From: Aphidius gifuensis
Taxonomy: Eukaryota; Arthropoda; Insecta; Hymenoptera; Braconidae
Assembly: GCF_014905175.1 (NCBI RefSeq)
Contig: NW_025220586.1
Location: 1 to 64,000, forward strand
Direction of reading: 5' to 3'
Length of the DNA stretch: 64,000 bases
Part shown: in pieces, positions 25,201 through 36,310 of the stretch
Numbering within the stretch: the first letter of the stretch is position 1
How the letters are laid out: every line of letters begins with the position of its first letter
Notes under the pieces: model-generated
What the model was told of the DNA's origin: nothing
Database searches by the model: none
The model's input: the letters and a program-made list of their open reading frames with translations, nothing else
Program-made: the position numbers and the translations under genes

Positions 25201-27410
25201 GTCATTGTGTAGCAATTCCAATTGCTCATCCCGCTGTATTGTCTCTGTTGAGTTTTGCGAATTTTCTAGACAGGGGGTTGGTAGCAATAGGGAATCAAGA
25301 GAGGGAAGGACATTGGCTGACTGTACAGTACTATCAGAGACGGTCATTGAACCTGTCGACTGGGTGGGACCAGTTTCCTCAACCCTCTTTCGAAATGGAC
25401 AATTGAGGTTTATCCCATTTCGAAAATTTCATTTGCAAACTTTTTCTTTACATGTTCAAATAAATTTACAGTCTATAAATGAACAATTCATCATGAAATT
25501 TAACAAAATCATTTGTTTTTTTTTTTATTATCGTCAAAATTAAATTAAAAAATTGATTTAAATTAATTTTATGACCTCATTTAAAAATATAGGCTTTTAG
25601 GTTTATTTAATTTTATTTTTGTGTATATATTTTTGGGTTTTATTATAATTATAAAATATATATTCAGAAATAAAAAATTTATTTATTGAATATTATTGTA
25701 CATGTATTCATTATAATTCTGTAGGGTAACGAGACGTAACGATCGTTCAACCAGGCATCATGGCCAGACACGATCTCATCCTGTTGTCCGGTCACTGACT
25801 CGATTATTTTTTTACCATGCTTTCAAAATATATTCGATGCCTCATCCGTCACATAAGCTATATACCTATTTTATATTCAAAAACTTTCTAACTTATTCTT
25901 GGGAATTGATATTTTTATTGTTTTAAAATAACTCGATTTCATAGTTGTCTTTTATCATTTTAAATTTGATATTTTATATTACTTGACGGATTTTTAAATA
26001 TCCCTTTGAGATGTGTGCTTTTTTAAATGTCAAAAAAATATATTAATTAACAATCAAATATTATTTTTTTCAAACCGCTATCATAACTCAAATATATATA
26101 TATTTTTTTTTTCAAATATACTTGTGATCTTTTTTTAAATATGATGATTTTTTTTTATTTCTTTAAAAATTGTATGTGTAAATTTTTAACAAGTATTTTA
26201 AACAACTATTCATCTTATATATGAAGAGGGAGCTGAGGGAATGTCAGGGAAATTTTAAAAAATATTTTAAAACTGTAAAAAAATTTATTTATTTAAAAAA
26301 TAATTTATACGAAAAAATAGTAGAAATATTTGACGAAAAAAAATTTAAAATAGTAATAAAAATTCAAGACACTTGTATTTTATTAATTATTATTATTTTT
26401 TTTTTTCAGGCTATTTATTAACAAGGGTTGAAAAGAAAATTGGATCACCAGAAAAGCCACTATCTGATTTAGGTCTAATATCATACCGAAGTTATTGGAA
26501 AGATGTACTTCTTCAATATTTATGTAACTTTGGTGGTAAAGAATTATCAGTAAAAGGTAAAACAAAATGCTCATAATTAATAAATAAATATAATCCAAAA
26601 TAGCTAGTACCAATTTATAAATATATATTTTTTCTGTTTCAAGATATAAGTAAAGAAATGGCTATTGATTCATACGATATAGTCAGTACCCTCCAAGCTT
26701 TGGGAATGATGAAATACTGGAAAGGAAAACATATAATATTAAAAAAACAGGTAAAAAAAAATTAAATGACAATTAAATACGAAAATTAATTATCATCTAT
26801 TAATATTTTAATCACACTATCAGCTATATAATTATAATAAAATAGTAGACGCATTCAATAAGTCACAAGAAATTATATTGATGTGATATTGTACACTTGG
26901 GTATTGGAAAATAGCGATCAATGTTATTCTGAAGGTCTCTCCGCGCAGACTCAGGGACAAAATGAATATTGCTTTTTTTTTTTTGCTGAACACTCACCTT
27001 ATATTCTTCCTCTAATTTATTATTATTATTTTTATACCTTTTCTTTAATTAATTAGTATTCATCACCTCTTCAACTCCAGCAAACCTTCAAGACATTAAT
27101 ATACATTTTTTTTTTCTATTTTTTTTTCCTTCACAATTGTCAATTGTAGTTTGAGCCAAGAGAGAAAGCCATGTAGTTGACAATATTTCTACGAAATAAG
27201 ATACGACCTTGAATGGTTTCATTAAAAAAAGAAAAAAGTTTTTTTTTTTTTATTTATTATTTTTATTGTGTGTGTGTGTGATTCTAGGATGTGATTGATG
27301 ACTACAAAGAGAGGGTAAAAAGACGTGGTCCAGTCTACAAAGAAATTGATCCTGACTGTCTTAAATGGAATCCTTTTCAACCACCAAAAACACCAGCTAC
27401 TTCCAATTGA
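10283..27410 (+). CDS. chm: MYST-family histone acetyltransferase, chameau/KAT7 (HBO1) orthologue, complete
   Basis: Eleven coding exons: 10283..10300, 10403..11129, 11198..11443, 11520..11699, 11775..12057, 12139..12681, 12747..12933, 22908..23001, 26410..26556, 26644..26750, 27288..27410. All junctions keep frame, giving 884 residues. KAT7/HBO1 acetylates histones H3 and H4 in chromatin. Residues 1-440 are Ser/Lys-rich and disordered (family start MTPKRK). The C2HC finger characteristic of KAT7 is near 448-473 (CPLAATCDSLGHLSGK). The MYST zinc finger has C634, C637, H650 and C654. The autoacetylated Lys is about K692 (LLAK), the catalytic Cys about C740 (SCILT), the acetyl-CoA loop QRQGYG about 748-753, and the catalytic Glu about E774 (SPEKPLSDLG). 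The C-terminus DPDCLKWNP matches the family. The catalytic domain is split by introns of 9974 and 3408 bases. A GT microsatellite lies in the 3' splice region of exon 11. No lesion seen. Confidence 0.95.
14590..15060. other. CpG-containing island with GAT/GAC trinucleotide repeat in chameau intron 7
   Basis: This is the most GC-rich block of the intron, with many CG dinucleotides and little homopolymer. A (GAT)n(GAC)n run occupies 14791-14826. On the minus strand a 95-codon frame (14682-14969) would be Pro/Ser-rich because of that repeat, with no recognised domain. It could be an alternative promoter, a conserved enhancer or a nested exon; the sequence alone does not decide. Confidence 0.4.
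16822..17210. repeat. Two-copy direct tandem duplication, period ~197 bp
   Basis: The word TTTAAAAACACTTTTTTTAA occurs near 16843 and near 17041, and the following ~150 bases remain alignable. Shared words include ATTAATAATTTTATTATTGG and TTTTTATTAGCTAAAAATAT. Copies differ by scattered substitutions and small gaps. It lies in chameau intron 7 and has no coding content. Confidence 0.8.
23002..26409 (+). other. Large chameau intron 8 (3408 bp)
   Basis: Donor TTCA|GTAAGT, acceptor TTTTTTTCAG before 26410. It separates the acetyl-CoA binding loop exon from the catalytic Glu exon. More balanced patches lie at about 23480-23890, 24500-24600, 25190-25430 and 25720-25880. A plus-strand frame at 25193-25543 and minus-strand frames at 23446-23894 have no recognisable domain and are not called as genes. 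Confidence 0.6.
26751..27287 (+). other. Chameau intron 10 (537 bp) with GT microsatellite near the acceptor
   Basis: Donor CAG|GTAAAA, acceptor GATTCTAG before 27288. A (GT/TG)n run occupies about 27267-27281, immediately upstream of the acceptor, between the polypyrimidine tract and the AG. TG repeats in that place are known in other genes to bind splicing regulators; an effect here is inference. Confidence 0.55.
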
Positions 27411-28464
27411 AATTGGAAATATTAATTGGACAATTATGTCGTTAATTCAACATATTTAATGTCAATTTATGACAAAATAATACAATGATATGTATATATG
27501 GTTATTGTCATTAGCAGTAAAATATTATTCTCTATTTTTAACCCTCTGTTTTTTTATGATTAAAGACAATATCAAAAAAGTTCACCCTGGTCATGAGCAA
27601 TGATTGTCTTTTTTTTTTTATTGTTCTATAAACAGAGGGTTGAATTTCGAAAGGGAGATTAATATTTTATAGATTAGTTAAAGATTGACTGATTTATTAT
27701 TGGTCAAGAAAAGGATTGAAAAAATATGTAAATAGAACTAGTTTTTGGGACCACTTGTGTGGAAATAAGTTGAATATAAAACATGACTTTTATTTTCATA
27801 AATGAGTTTATTAAATTTAAGGCAACGATCAATTTTTTATTTCTTTTTTTTTTCAATTAATTTCGAAATTGATAGAAAAATATATATCCTTTTTTTTCTA
27901 TTTAAATGGTAATTTGTAAATAATATTTTTATGACACTGGATGTCTTCGTTGTGTCTTGATTTAAAGTTAAAAAAAAAAAAAAAACAATTCATTTTATGA
28001 AAATAATAAATCATTGTTTTACATATTCATTTAACTGAAAAGAAAAAAAAAATTTACTATTAATATTAAAAGAAAAATTATAAGAGTCTGATGTTTGTAA
28101 TTAAAATATTAAACTATAATTTATATTGATGAATATTCTTTATTGTAATTATTATTAATTTTAATTGTAGGCTAATAACTTTATGTTTCAAGTACAAATA
28201 GCTTTAAGATTATGATAATTATTAAGAGACAATTTTATTGTTTAAAGTTCCATTTTATTTTAAGTTTATATAAAAGTTTTTTAGTAAAAAAAAAAAAACA
28301 TGAAATTCTTGATACAATTATTGATTTAAAATTTATTTAAATAATTTTATTTAACAAAAAAAAAACAACAACAATTGTGATACAATTATGATGGTATTTA
28401 TAATATATTTTTTTTATTTTTCATTTCGATATTTGATCTTGGTTTTTATTTTAACAGTTGATTT
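27411..28464. other. Chameau 3' UTR and intergenic region
   Basis: This follows the chameau stop codon. It contains a nested inverted repeat at 27540-27641 and otherwise only AT-rich sequence with homopolymers. The probable polyadenylation region of the minus-strand terminal exon starting at 28465 (AATAAA on the minus strand at about 28445-28450) lies at its right end. Confidence 0.5.
27540..27641. other. Nested inverted repeat (12-bp outer and 9-bp inner arms) after chameau
   Basis: AACCCTCTGTTT (27540-27551) is perfectly complementary to AAACAGAGGGTT (27630-27641). Nested inside, AAAGACAAT (27562-27570) pairs with ATTGTCTTT (27603-27611). The two nested arms together would fold the ~100-base segment into one long interrupted hairpin. 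It lies about 130 bases past the chameau stop, probably within its 3' UTR. It could be a UTR regulatory structure, a small RNA precursor or a remnant of a short inverted-repeat element. Confidence 0.7.
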
Positions 28465-28622
28465 TTAACAGTCAAATAAAGTCCATTTGAGTGAATTTTG
28501 GTCTGTATTTATCAGCAGCATTTGGTGGTCAATATGTTCTAGTAAATGAAGCTTTTTCTTCTGCAATTTGTCGCCAATATAATCAAGATGTTCTTCTGGA
28601 ATGGTGAGTCTTTTGTATTCAA
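28465..28622 (-). CDS. Candidate terminal coding exon of an unrecognised minus-strand gene
   Basis: On the minus strand a polypyrimidine/AT tract ends in TTTTAG just above 28622. An open frame (entering in phase 1) then runs 51 codons to TAA at 28465-28467, with AATAAA about 12 bases later. The peptide is charged and helical-looking (short motifs IPEEHLDYIGDK and KKKLHLLEHIDHQML) and ends SLKWTLFDC. The mix of residues is unlike the Phe/Lys/Asn noise of this AT-rich DNA. Possible upstream exons are at 31224-31258 (GTAAGT donor, phase 2 in, 1 out) and 38949-38983 (starts ATG, ends phase 2). These would give a 75-residue protein, but are weakly supported. A plus-strand frame over the same bases is also open. 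I do not recognise the family. Confidence 0.32.
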
Positions 28623-29862
28623 CTAAAATTATATATAAAAAAAAAATTAAAATACAGCTTTTAATTAATCCTTGAGTTTATAATTTTAAAAAGTTAAAAA
28701 AACTTTTTTATTTATTTTATTAAAATCAACGATAAAACCAAGTTTTTGTTTGTATTTTAGTTTTAAAAACCAATTTAAACCTTGCAAGTTATAAAACTAT
28801 CTTTTTTTTTTTTTTTCAACTACAAAAAACTTGAAAAGTTTTATCATAAAAAAAATCTCTTAAAATAGCACTTGCTGGGTTAATTTTTTTATTGGATGTA
28901 AAATAAAAATATGTACATCAATAAGCACCCAAGCAAATATATTTTCACTACTTGAAGCACCAATTTTCAGCAAAAGTCTGACGGAAGTTTGCTTGATGGA
29001 GCATTTTTTTTTTCTTCATCAAAGCCTTCGGCAATCAGCTCTCTTTCAAGGTCTCAATTTATAATAAATTAAATGCAATTAATTATCAAATATAAAAAAC
29101 AAAATCCTTATAATAAATCAAATTATTTTTCTAATATTTCGGCTGTTCTCTTAACGAAATCCATTAGCCAGGTATAGAAAAGATCCAAATAAATTTATCC
29201 ACAACACAATTTGCTCCATAACCGACAACTTCACGGTTAATAATTTTTTTACTGTCAGATAAAAAACTCGTGGCATTGAATCAATTTAATAAAAAATCTT
29301 GTAACTAACATTTTCTTTTTTTTCTTTTTATTTATATTATAAATTTAACCTTCATTACATCGATCAAACAAAAAAAAAAAAATGTCAAACAAAATCAGTC
29401 ACTATTCTATATTTATACAATGAATTTATTTTATTTTTTGTTCAATCAATTCAAGCAAACACAATTTAATTAAAAATAATTAAGGTGAAGGTAAAATTAT
29501 TTTAAAAATATATTCAACAGACAATATAATTAATAAATTTTTTTTTTAATTAATTCTTTTAATAACCCTTCATTTAAAATAAACAACACTTATTAATTTA
29601 TTATCTATTATAAAAACTTGACATTCAATTTCGAAAATTAATTGTTTATAACTAATATATTATCATAAAAATTGATTTTGGCAATTAATTAAATTATTTC
29701 TGATCAAAAATAATATTCTATATATCATTTAAAACTTGAAATAAATATAGTAATTCATGGAAAATGAAAAATAAGAAAAGTACTTCACGTAATTAATAAA
29801 AATTACAATTATAATAAAGAAAATAGTATTAATAATCATATACATAATATTATATACAACGA

Positions 29863-29877
29863 CGCGCCGGAGGCGCG
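29863..29877. other. GC-only palindrome in AT-rich DNA
   Basis: CGCGCC (29863-29868) and GGCGCG (29872-29877) are exact inverse complements around a GGA loop, followed directly by GGGGTAACCC. The ~25-base patch stands out sharply from AT-rich flanks. It could be a protein-binding site or a short element end; nothing decides. Confidence 0.5.
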
Positions 29878-30212
29878 GGGTAACCCTTGTCTATATATAA
29901 ACTTGACTTTGTTGCAAGAAAAAACAATAAAAAAAATGAATCATTATAAAAAAAAATAAAAAAAAATGATTTCCATCAGAATAAATTATTTTTCAAGATA
30001 TACATCACTTGTTTATATATCCTGGTTTTTAAATGAATTAATTTTTAATAATAGTATCATCAAATTTAGTTGATTGAAATATATCATCACCTGAAATAAA
30101 ATTTAAACAACGTTAAAAATTCAAAGTGATAATTAATAATTACTTCCTGGTTTCTACTAACTGTTTCAATTTTTTTATATATATATTTTTTTTAATTTTT
30201 AATAAATAATAA

Positions 30213-30352
30213 AGAATGGAGAATATAATTATGTGCTGCAAGGCACAATCATATGAATTGCGCTCCAACAGGTGCCGGGTATCATAACCACCAGAGCACC
30301 TGATGAAGTACAATCAACATGCAGCCTCTTTGAATTTAATTATCTCCATTCT
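30213..30352. other. Multi-stem inverted repeat, candidate structured RNA or foldback element
   Basis: Outer arms AGAATGGAGA (30213-30222) and TCTCCATTCT (30343-30352) are perfect. GCTGCA (30235-30240) pairs with TGCAGC (30320-30325), and CAGGTGC (30269-30275) pairs with GCACCTG (30296-30302) around a 20-base loop. The three stems are correctly nested, giving a 140-base cruciform or hairpin with internal loops. The core is much less AT-rich than the surroundings. It is not a tRNA and does not match the hammerhead core, although a CTGATGA word occurs at 30299-30305. Confidence 0.65.
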
Positions 30353-30428
30353 AATGATTACATTTAATCTTGATTTGGTAATTTACACAGTTGTTGAGGT
30401 ATTCTTGTCAATGATTTTATGCTTACTC

Positions 30429-30455
30429 GTAGCGCGCGCTACTTCAGGTACCTGA
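30429..30455. other. Two adjacent perfect palindromes
   Basis: GTAGCGCGCGCTAC (30429-30442) is a 14-base perfect palindrome. TCAGGTACCTGA (30444-30455) is a 12-base perfect palindrome; only one base separates them. They sit about 80 bases beyond the structured inverted repeat. They may be part of the same element or a dense binding-site cluster. Confidence 0.6.
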
Positions 30456-32127
30456 CTATTAAATCATCAGTCAAAAGTACCCAAGTAGCTCGTGTTAAAA
30501 GTAGCTGACAAACATTAAAAATATATTCTTCAAAAGCACCATCAATTTACCTATATTAAAACATAAATATCACTTTAATTTATAAATAAATTAATAATCA
30601 ATTTAAATAATAATCAAACACGTAAAAAACTTGTTGCAAAAAAAAATGAATAATAAGTTGAACCTTGTGATGATATATCAAAGACTATGTTCAATGATGA
30701 TGATCGAAGGCCAAAATATTTAATTTTATCCATCGAGAATTGTAATATATTATCAAGGCTTCAAGACTCCAAAATATCATACACGTATTAATGGAAAAAA
30801 ATTCACAATTTACCAATTGATTTGTTAAATAATTAAAATTTTTTTGACCACGTTATATTTTATTATAATAATCAATGATGAAATATATGTAATTTTACAC
30901 TTAAAAATTAAAACTGATGCTTGATTAAATATCAAATATCTATGTGGCACTTTTTTTTTTTAATTAAATAGTGTTATATTTTTGTTGTAATATAACTTAA
31001 ATATCCATTTACAATGAACTTCTTGTAATGTAATAATGATATGATCCAAGAACACCGGAAATACAAAAGTAAATTATTAAATTAATACAAGTTAATTGTT
31101 TGGATATAACACTAAAGTATTGTGCAAGTCAAGTTATTTTATTGGAGATATGTTCAAGTCACGAGAGCCAACGCGAAACTGACAATGAACGTGCCTCCAA
31201 GACGTTCAATCTAAAAAACTTACTCATGCGTTTGGAAAGCTCTGCTCCCCTCCAGTCACTGCCACCGACACAGAATAAAAAAATAAAAAAAAAAAAAAGA
31301 AAGGAAAAAAAAAGTTGAGAAAAGATGTGGAGGAAAATATTTTCTTTGTGGAAGCTGATGATGTCGTTGGGGGTAACAGTAGGAAACTTGGGGAAGCAGG
31401 TAGAAGAAATAAGAGATGAAAAAATAAAATAAAAAATGAAATATTTCCGGTGAACAAGAGATTCGAATATTTGTAAAAAAAAAAAAAAATGCATTTGGGA
31501 CTTTGAAGCTGTGGGATCCCGACGGGTAGTCCTTGGAATTATTTTGAACCGCTAATGACACGATGACCGTGACTAGACAATATTCAGGTTCAAGGTTTCG
31601 ACATGGAAATCTTTTAAAATCATGTGTCAAATGAAAAGCTTCATTTTCAACAAACAAAATAAAAAATATAAATTGTTTTTTAACTTTTTATATACTTAAA
31701 TACATGACTCAATTATGAATCATTTTTAATTTTATTTCTACAAAATTCCACCTACACACAGAAAAAAAAAAGTACCATCAAAAGAAAATAACAAAATTTT
31801 TCACTTTTAAAATACCAGTATAAAAAAAAAATCAAAGAAAAACACTTTGAACCATCAATTGATGATTTAGTATTCAAAAAGACAAACAACTCAGCATAAA
31901 AAAAAAAAAAGAAAAATAAACATTATTTTAAAAGGAAACAAAGAGAAACATTGACAAAAGAAAATTCGCTGAAAATACTGGTAAGTTGTTGTGTATCTTT
32001 GACATGAAAAGAGACAAGATTACAAAATGCATATATTTATTCTGACCACTCAAGACAACACATGCGTGTCTACAAAAAAATAGCAGAAAAAAAAAAAAAG
32101 GATCATTTTCTACGGATGATATGTGTG

Positions 32128-32163
32128 GTCGTCGTCGTCGTCGTCGTCGTGGTCGTCATCATC
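32128..32163. repeat. GTC/TCG trinucleotide microsatellite
   Basis: About twelve near-perfect GTC units, with a GTG interruption and ATC units at the end. Non-coding as far as can be seen. Confidence 0.85.
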
Positions 32164-35100
32164 GTTGGTTGTGATGACGAAGCAATTGATAATTGAACAA
32201 CCAAATGATTGTCTAGACTATTTATATTATTATCACCGCAATAAATAATAATTGTATCTTTGTTTTTAATTTTTTTTTATAATCCCTTGTATTACAACAA
32301 GTCTCGTTGTTTCATAAACTTTCACAAATGGTGTGTGTATTAAGGTGGGTGTTTTATGTCTCCATATCTGACCACTCCAATGTGAAACAGAGGCTATCAG
32401 TTAACTTATTATTATGTTTGTTAAAAAAATTATTGTACATCATATTTAACACAAACAATTCAAAAAGATACTTGTATTTTATGATGGTGAACAACTTGCC
32501 GAGGGGATATTACAACAAAAATTAAATACTTACGAGCATTTCAGACGGATATCAAATTATCCGCGATTATAAACACAACCGTTGACGCCTCAAATTTCAA
32601 CTCTAATTATTTTTTATAATTATTATTATTTTATATTAAAAACATACATTTATTTGTTGTTTATTATTTAATTTATTTGCCATTAAAACGTTGGAATAAT
32701 CGGTAGTTTTTTAAATATGAAAATGTCTTAATGTTTAAATTGAAAATAAGACATGTGATTATTTGATGACCTTGATATGACATCGTTAAATCATGAGCCA
32801 GTATATTTAAAATAATTCAAGTGTATTTTTGAATATATTGTACGACTGGTTTTATTTCTAAAAAAAAAAAAGAATTTAGAAAAGAAACAGTGGGTGAAAA
32901 AAAAATAAACTAGTGAGACAAGTTTATTATTTATATTTGCAAATACGTAGGTGTATTGAATTTTTAAATTTTTTTTAAATATCAACGTTGTAGATTTGAA
33001 AAAAAAAAAAAATTTTTACAATGACGCAGAGTTTATTGATCATTGCAGATTATTTTGACATAAAATTATCGGAATTTAAAATAAATATTCTTATCAAAAA
33101 TAAATATGACTAAATTGAATAAGAAAAATTGTCTCAATTATTTAAAAACAAAAATTCAAAGTTTACTATTAAATTTCTTGACAAATAAAAAATCATTTCA
33201 AGTATTTTTTTTTTAGTTCATGTTAGAGGGTGAGTTTATTTAAATATTAAAAAAAAAACGGTTATTTTATTGAGTTAACGGTTGGTTTTATTGAGATGTA
33301 TAAATGTTAATCGACGGTTAAAAATATATAAGTAAAAGGAAGTTGATAGAATCCACTAGACATGGTACCCAGAGAAAAAGAGGGTTTTTATGAATCGAAG
33401 AAGTATTAATCGAGGGGGAAAAAAACACAAGGTCTCTCTTTCTTTCAACTTGTACTTTAAAGAAAAAAAAAATAATGTAAAATAATAATACCAAGAGAGT
33501 GAGAAGATAAAAAAAAAGAAAAAAATTGAAAAAGAGAAAGACAATTTTTAAAGTGAGCATTTTAAAAAACTTTAAGTACAGAAGAACGAACGTGACACAT
33601 TGATGACTGGCTTTCAGAAGGATCCAACTGGGGTGTAACAAAAAAAATAAAAAAAAAAACGAGAAATAAAGAAAAAAAAAATAATGAAATAACGACTCGA
33701 CCGGATGATAGTCTTCTTCTATTCCCAGAATCACCATGGGGAATATTTTTTCAAGTCATTTGAAATATTCATGCAATATATTTTTTTTTTCAATATAAAA
33801 TTTGAAGGAAATATTGAACAATAGGTCAAGATATTATGTGAAAAGAAATATTGCAAAAATAGCCTCAAAATAAAGACTAAGTATTAATACACATTGATCA
33901 AATGTGGCATCAAGGATTGGCTGTTGGATCCCTTTTTATATATAATTTTTTTTCAACCCTCTATTTCTTGATCTGGCTATATTTAGTTTGCCGCAGTGCA
34001 GTTTTGATGCAGCTGACGTTGTTCTTGCCGCACGTACAAACAACGATGTAAAAAAAATTGAGTAAAAAATATATTTTTACAAAAATCAACTCGACAAAGA
34101 AAAACGAAACTAATAAAAAACAAAATGGGGCTTTTTTTTCAAGTAAAAATAAAGAGGGAACAAAAAAAATAAAACATGAATATGCGTGTGTGATTCTGCT
34201 GGGTATTTTGCAAATTGTATGAAGGCCACGTTGCGAATAATAAAGAATAACGTTCATATATATATTCGAAGGATACAGTACGTGTTGAGAGTACTCATTA
34301 ACACTCACATTGTTGGCATAAAAATTATTTTTTATTTTTTATTATAAATATTACTCTTTATGATTATTTGATTATATTTTATTTTTAGTTTGTCATTAAC
34401 AAAGAAATATATATTCAGTGGAAAACTTTGTAGTTTGCAAAAAAAAATCTTGGATATATTTTAAATAGTAGTTTTTTAATTTTTTATTGCTTAAGGATGT
34501 CTTATCTTTTCTCTTGAATTACCGACTGACAATTATCAAGTCAATGACGTTCGCAATAACACATCCTCTTCTTTAACCGTTAAAAAAAAATATTTTAAAA
34601 AATTTCAAGAATGTCTGCGTTGCAAAAAAAAAAAAAAGAACAAAAAATTAATTTTAAATTAAAAAACTATTAATTATCTATTAATTATTAATTATTTTTA
34701 ATTTAAATTATAATAAAATGTCAGCACAAATTTTGGTTATACTACTTGGAAAAATTATTCATTTTGGAGTCTTTTTAATTCTCATTTCTCTCCCCGTCTC
34801 GCACGAATTTCAAGGACGTCAGATGAAAGAATAAAAAAAAAAAATATATATAAAATAACCGGCTCAAGCTAGCAGAGAGAAAAGAAAGCATCTGTACCAG
34901 TTTGATGACGAGTATATATTTTTTTTCTTTTTCTTCATCATGCTTTTTGTCCTTTAGCAATTTTTTTTTTCTTTTTATTCATTCAATTGATTAAGTACAT
35001 GGATTCATGCAAAGAGCATCATTATGTGTACACACATGCATCACTTGGCTTGATGTTATTCGCAATCGATAAAAGCCATGTAGCTTTTTGAGAGGTGTCT

Positions 35101-36009
35101 TTCTTACAGTAGATAATCCCATTCGTGTCAGACGACACATCAATGTCCCCAGACAAACGACATACCGACACATACACGCACCTTTTAGCTAATATTTAAA
35201 TATAAATTTTCATTGTAAATCAAAACTCATTAATCATTATTTATATATTAAATTAAAAAAAAAAAAAACAGTAAATTGATTTAAGCTTTTATATAAATTA
35301 TTAAAAATTCAATGGGGAATTTTTTATTCAAATTGAATTTATAAAAAAGACTGATTTATGATGATGACAAATTGATGAAAATAATTTATCAAAATTAACA
35401 ATTTTTTATGAGTAATATTGAATTGATTAATTTGTCATTAATATTGTTATTGAAAAAGAAATAATTTGTCGCAGTTGGGTCGATGGAATCAAGTATGTAG
35501 AAATAAATGAGGACATACATTAAACAAGTTCAATACTCGGTCAAATTGTCATTACTTATTGTACATAAAAAAAATCAGCATTACTCTTAATTTGTTGTTT
35601 AAATATTTCAATAAAAGCTCAGTTTTTTTTTCCATACAATTAGTCAAAATTTTTCGACACAAGTTTAGATAAAAAAAAATTGGAGTAAATAGATAAATAA
35701 ATATTCTGAGAAATTGATGATGATGATTTTATTTGAACAGCTTCTAGACAGTCTACAAAAGCTAATGAAAAAAAAAAATATATATAACAAAGATTCAAGA
35801 CAAGTAATCATGACACGTTTTTTGCAAAATTCCAAGAATAACACCAAGCAAAACTAGGGATGTCTCAAGGTCTTCCTAGGGAAAAAAGATAAATATTTTA
35901 GCGAAGAAAGAGAAATGAAGATGCTCAAGTAATATTGGATATATAATTTTTTAAACTCCCACTATTTAAACACACAACATATCGCAAAATAATTTGCAAC
36001 TATGTGTAT

Positions 36010-36310
36010 ATAAAGTTGGATGAGTATTTGTTGGCGGATGAAACAGCAAAGATATCCAGAATTGGCGCAGAGTAGTGGGATTTTTAGCGGGGTGGTAAAA
36101 AGCTGGCAAAAGTTTTTAAGTAGGGGTTGTCAGACAGAGGCGGGGCACAAGTTAACCGTGGGCCCGCAGGAGGGGGGGCGCCTAGCAACAGACCCGGTGA
36201 CGATGATCATCATCATGATGGTGGTGGTGGTGATGATGATGATGGTGGTGGACGGTCAGGAGGCAAGCGTGATTAAATAAAACTAGGGAGCAATGCGCGC
36301 TACGAAAACG
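36010..36310. other. GC-rich block with GAT/GGT repeat
   Basis: This ~300-base block contains GGGCCCGC, an 8-G run at about 36172-36179 and a GATGGTGGT-type repeat (about 36208-36251) inside AT-rich DNA. Plus-strand frame 36020-36280 is open for 86 codons but becomes low complexity over the repeat, so I do not call a gene. It may be a regulatory element or promoter. Confidence 0.4.

Noticed and set aside
28441..28611. Plus-strand frame resembling the end of a FAS ketoreductase domain (GGQYVLVNEAFSSAICRQ)
   Set aside because: Similarity is weak and confined to a few residues, and the minus-strand reading of the same bases has a proper acceptor, stop and polyadenylation signal.
30299..30345. 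Hammerhead-ribozyme-like CTGATGA word
   Set aside because: The required GAAA core and the cleavage-site stem are not found at the right places.
31159..31657. Overlapping Phe-rich minus-strand frames
   Set aside because: Driven by long T runs; only a 35-base splice-bounded piece (31224-31258) is retained as a tentative exon.
33318..33737. 139-codon minus-strand frame with a plausible acceptor inside
   Set aside because: Almost entirely Phe/Leu/Tyr from T tracts; good-looking acceptors are common in such DNA.
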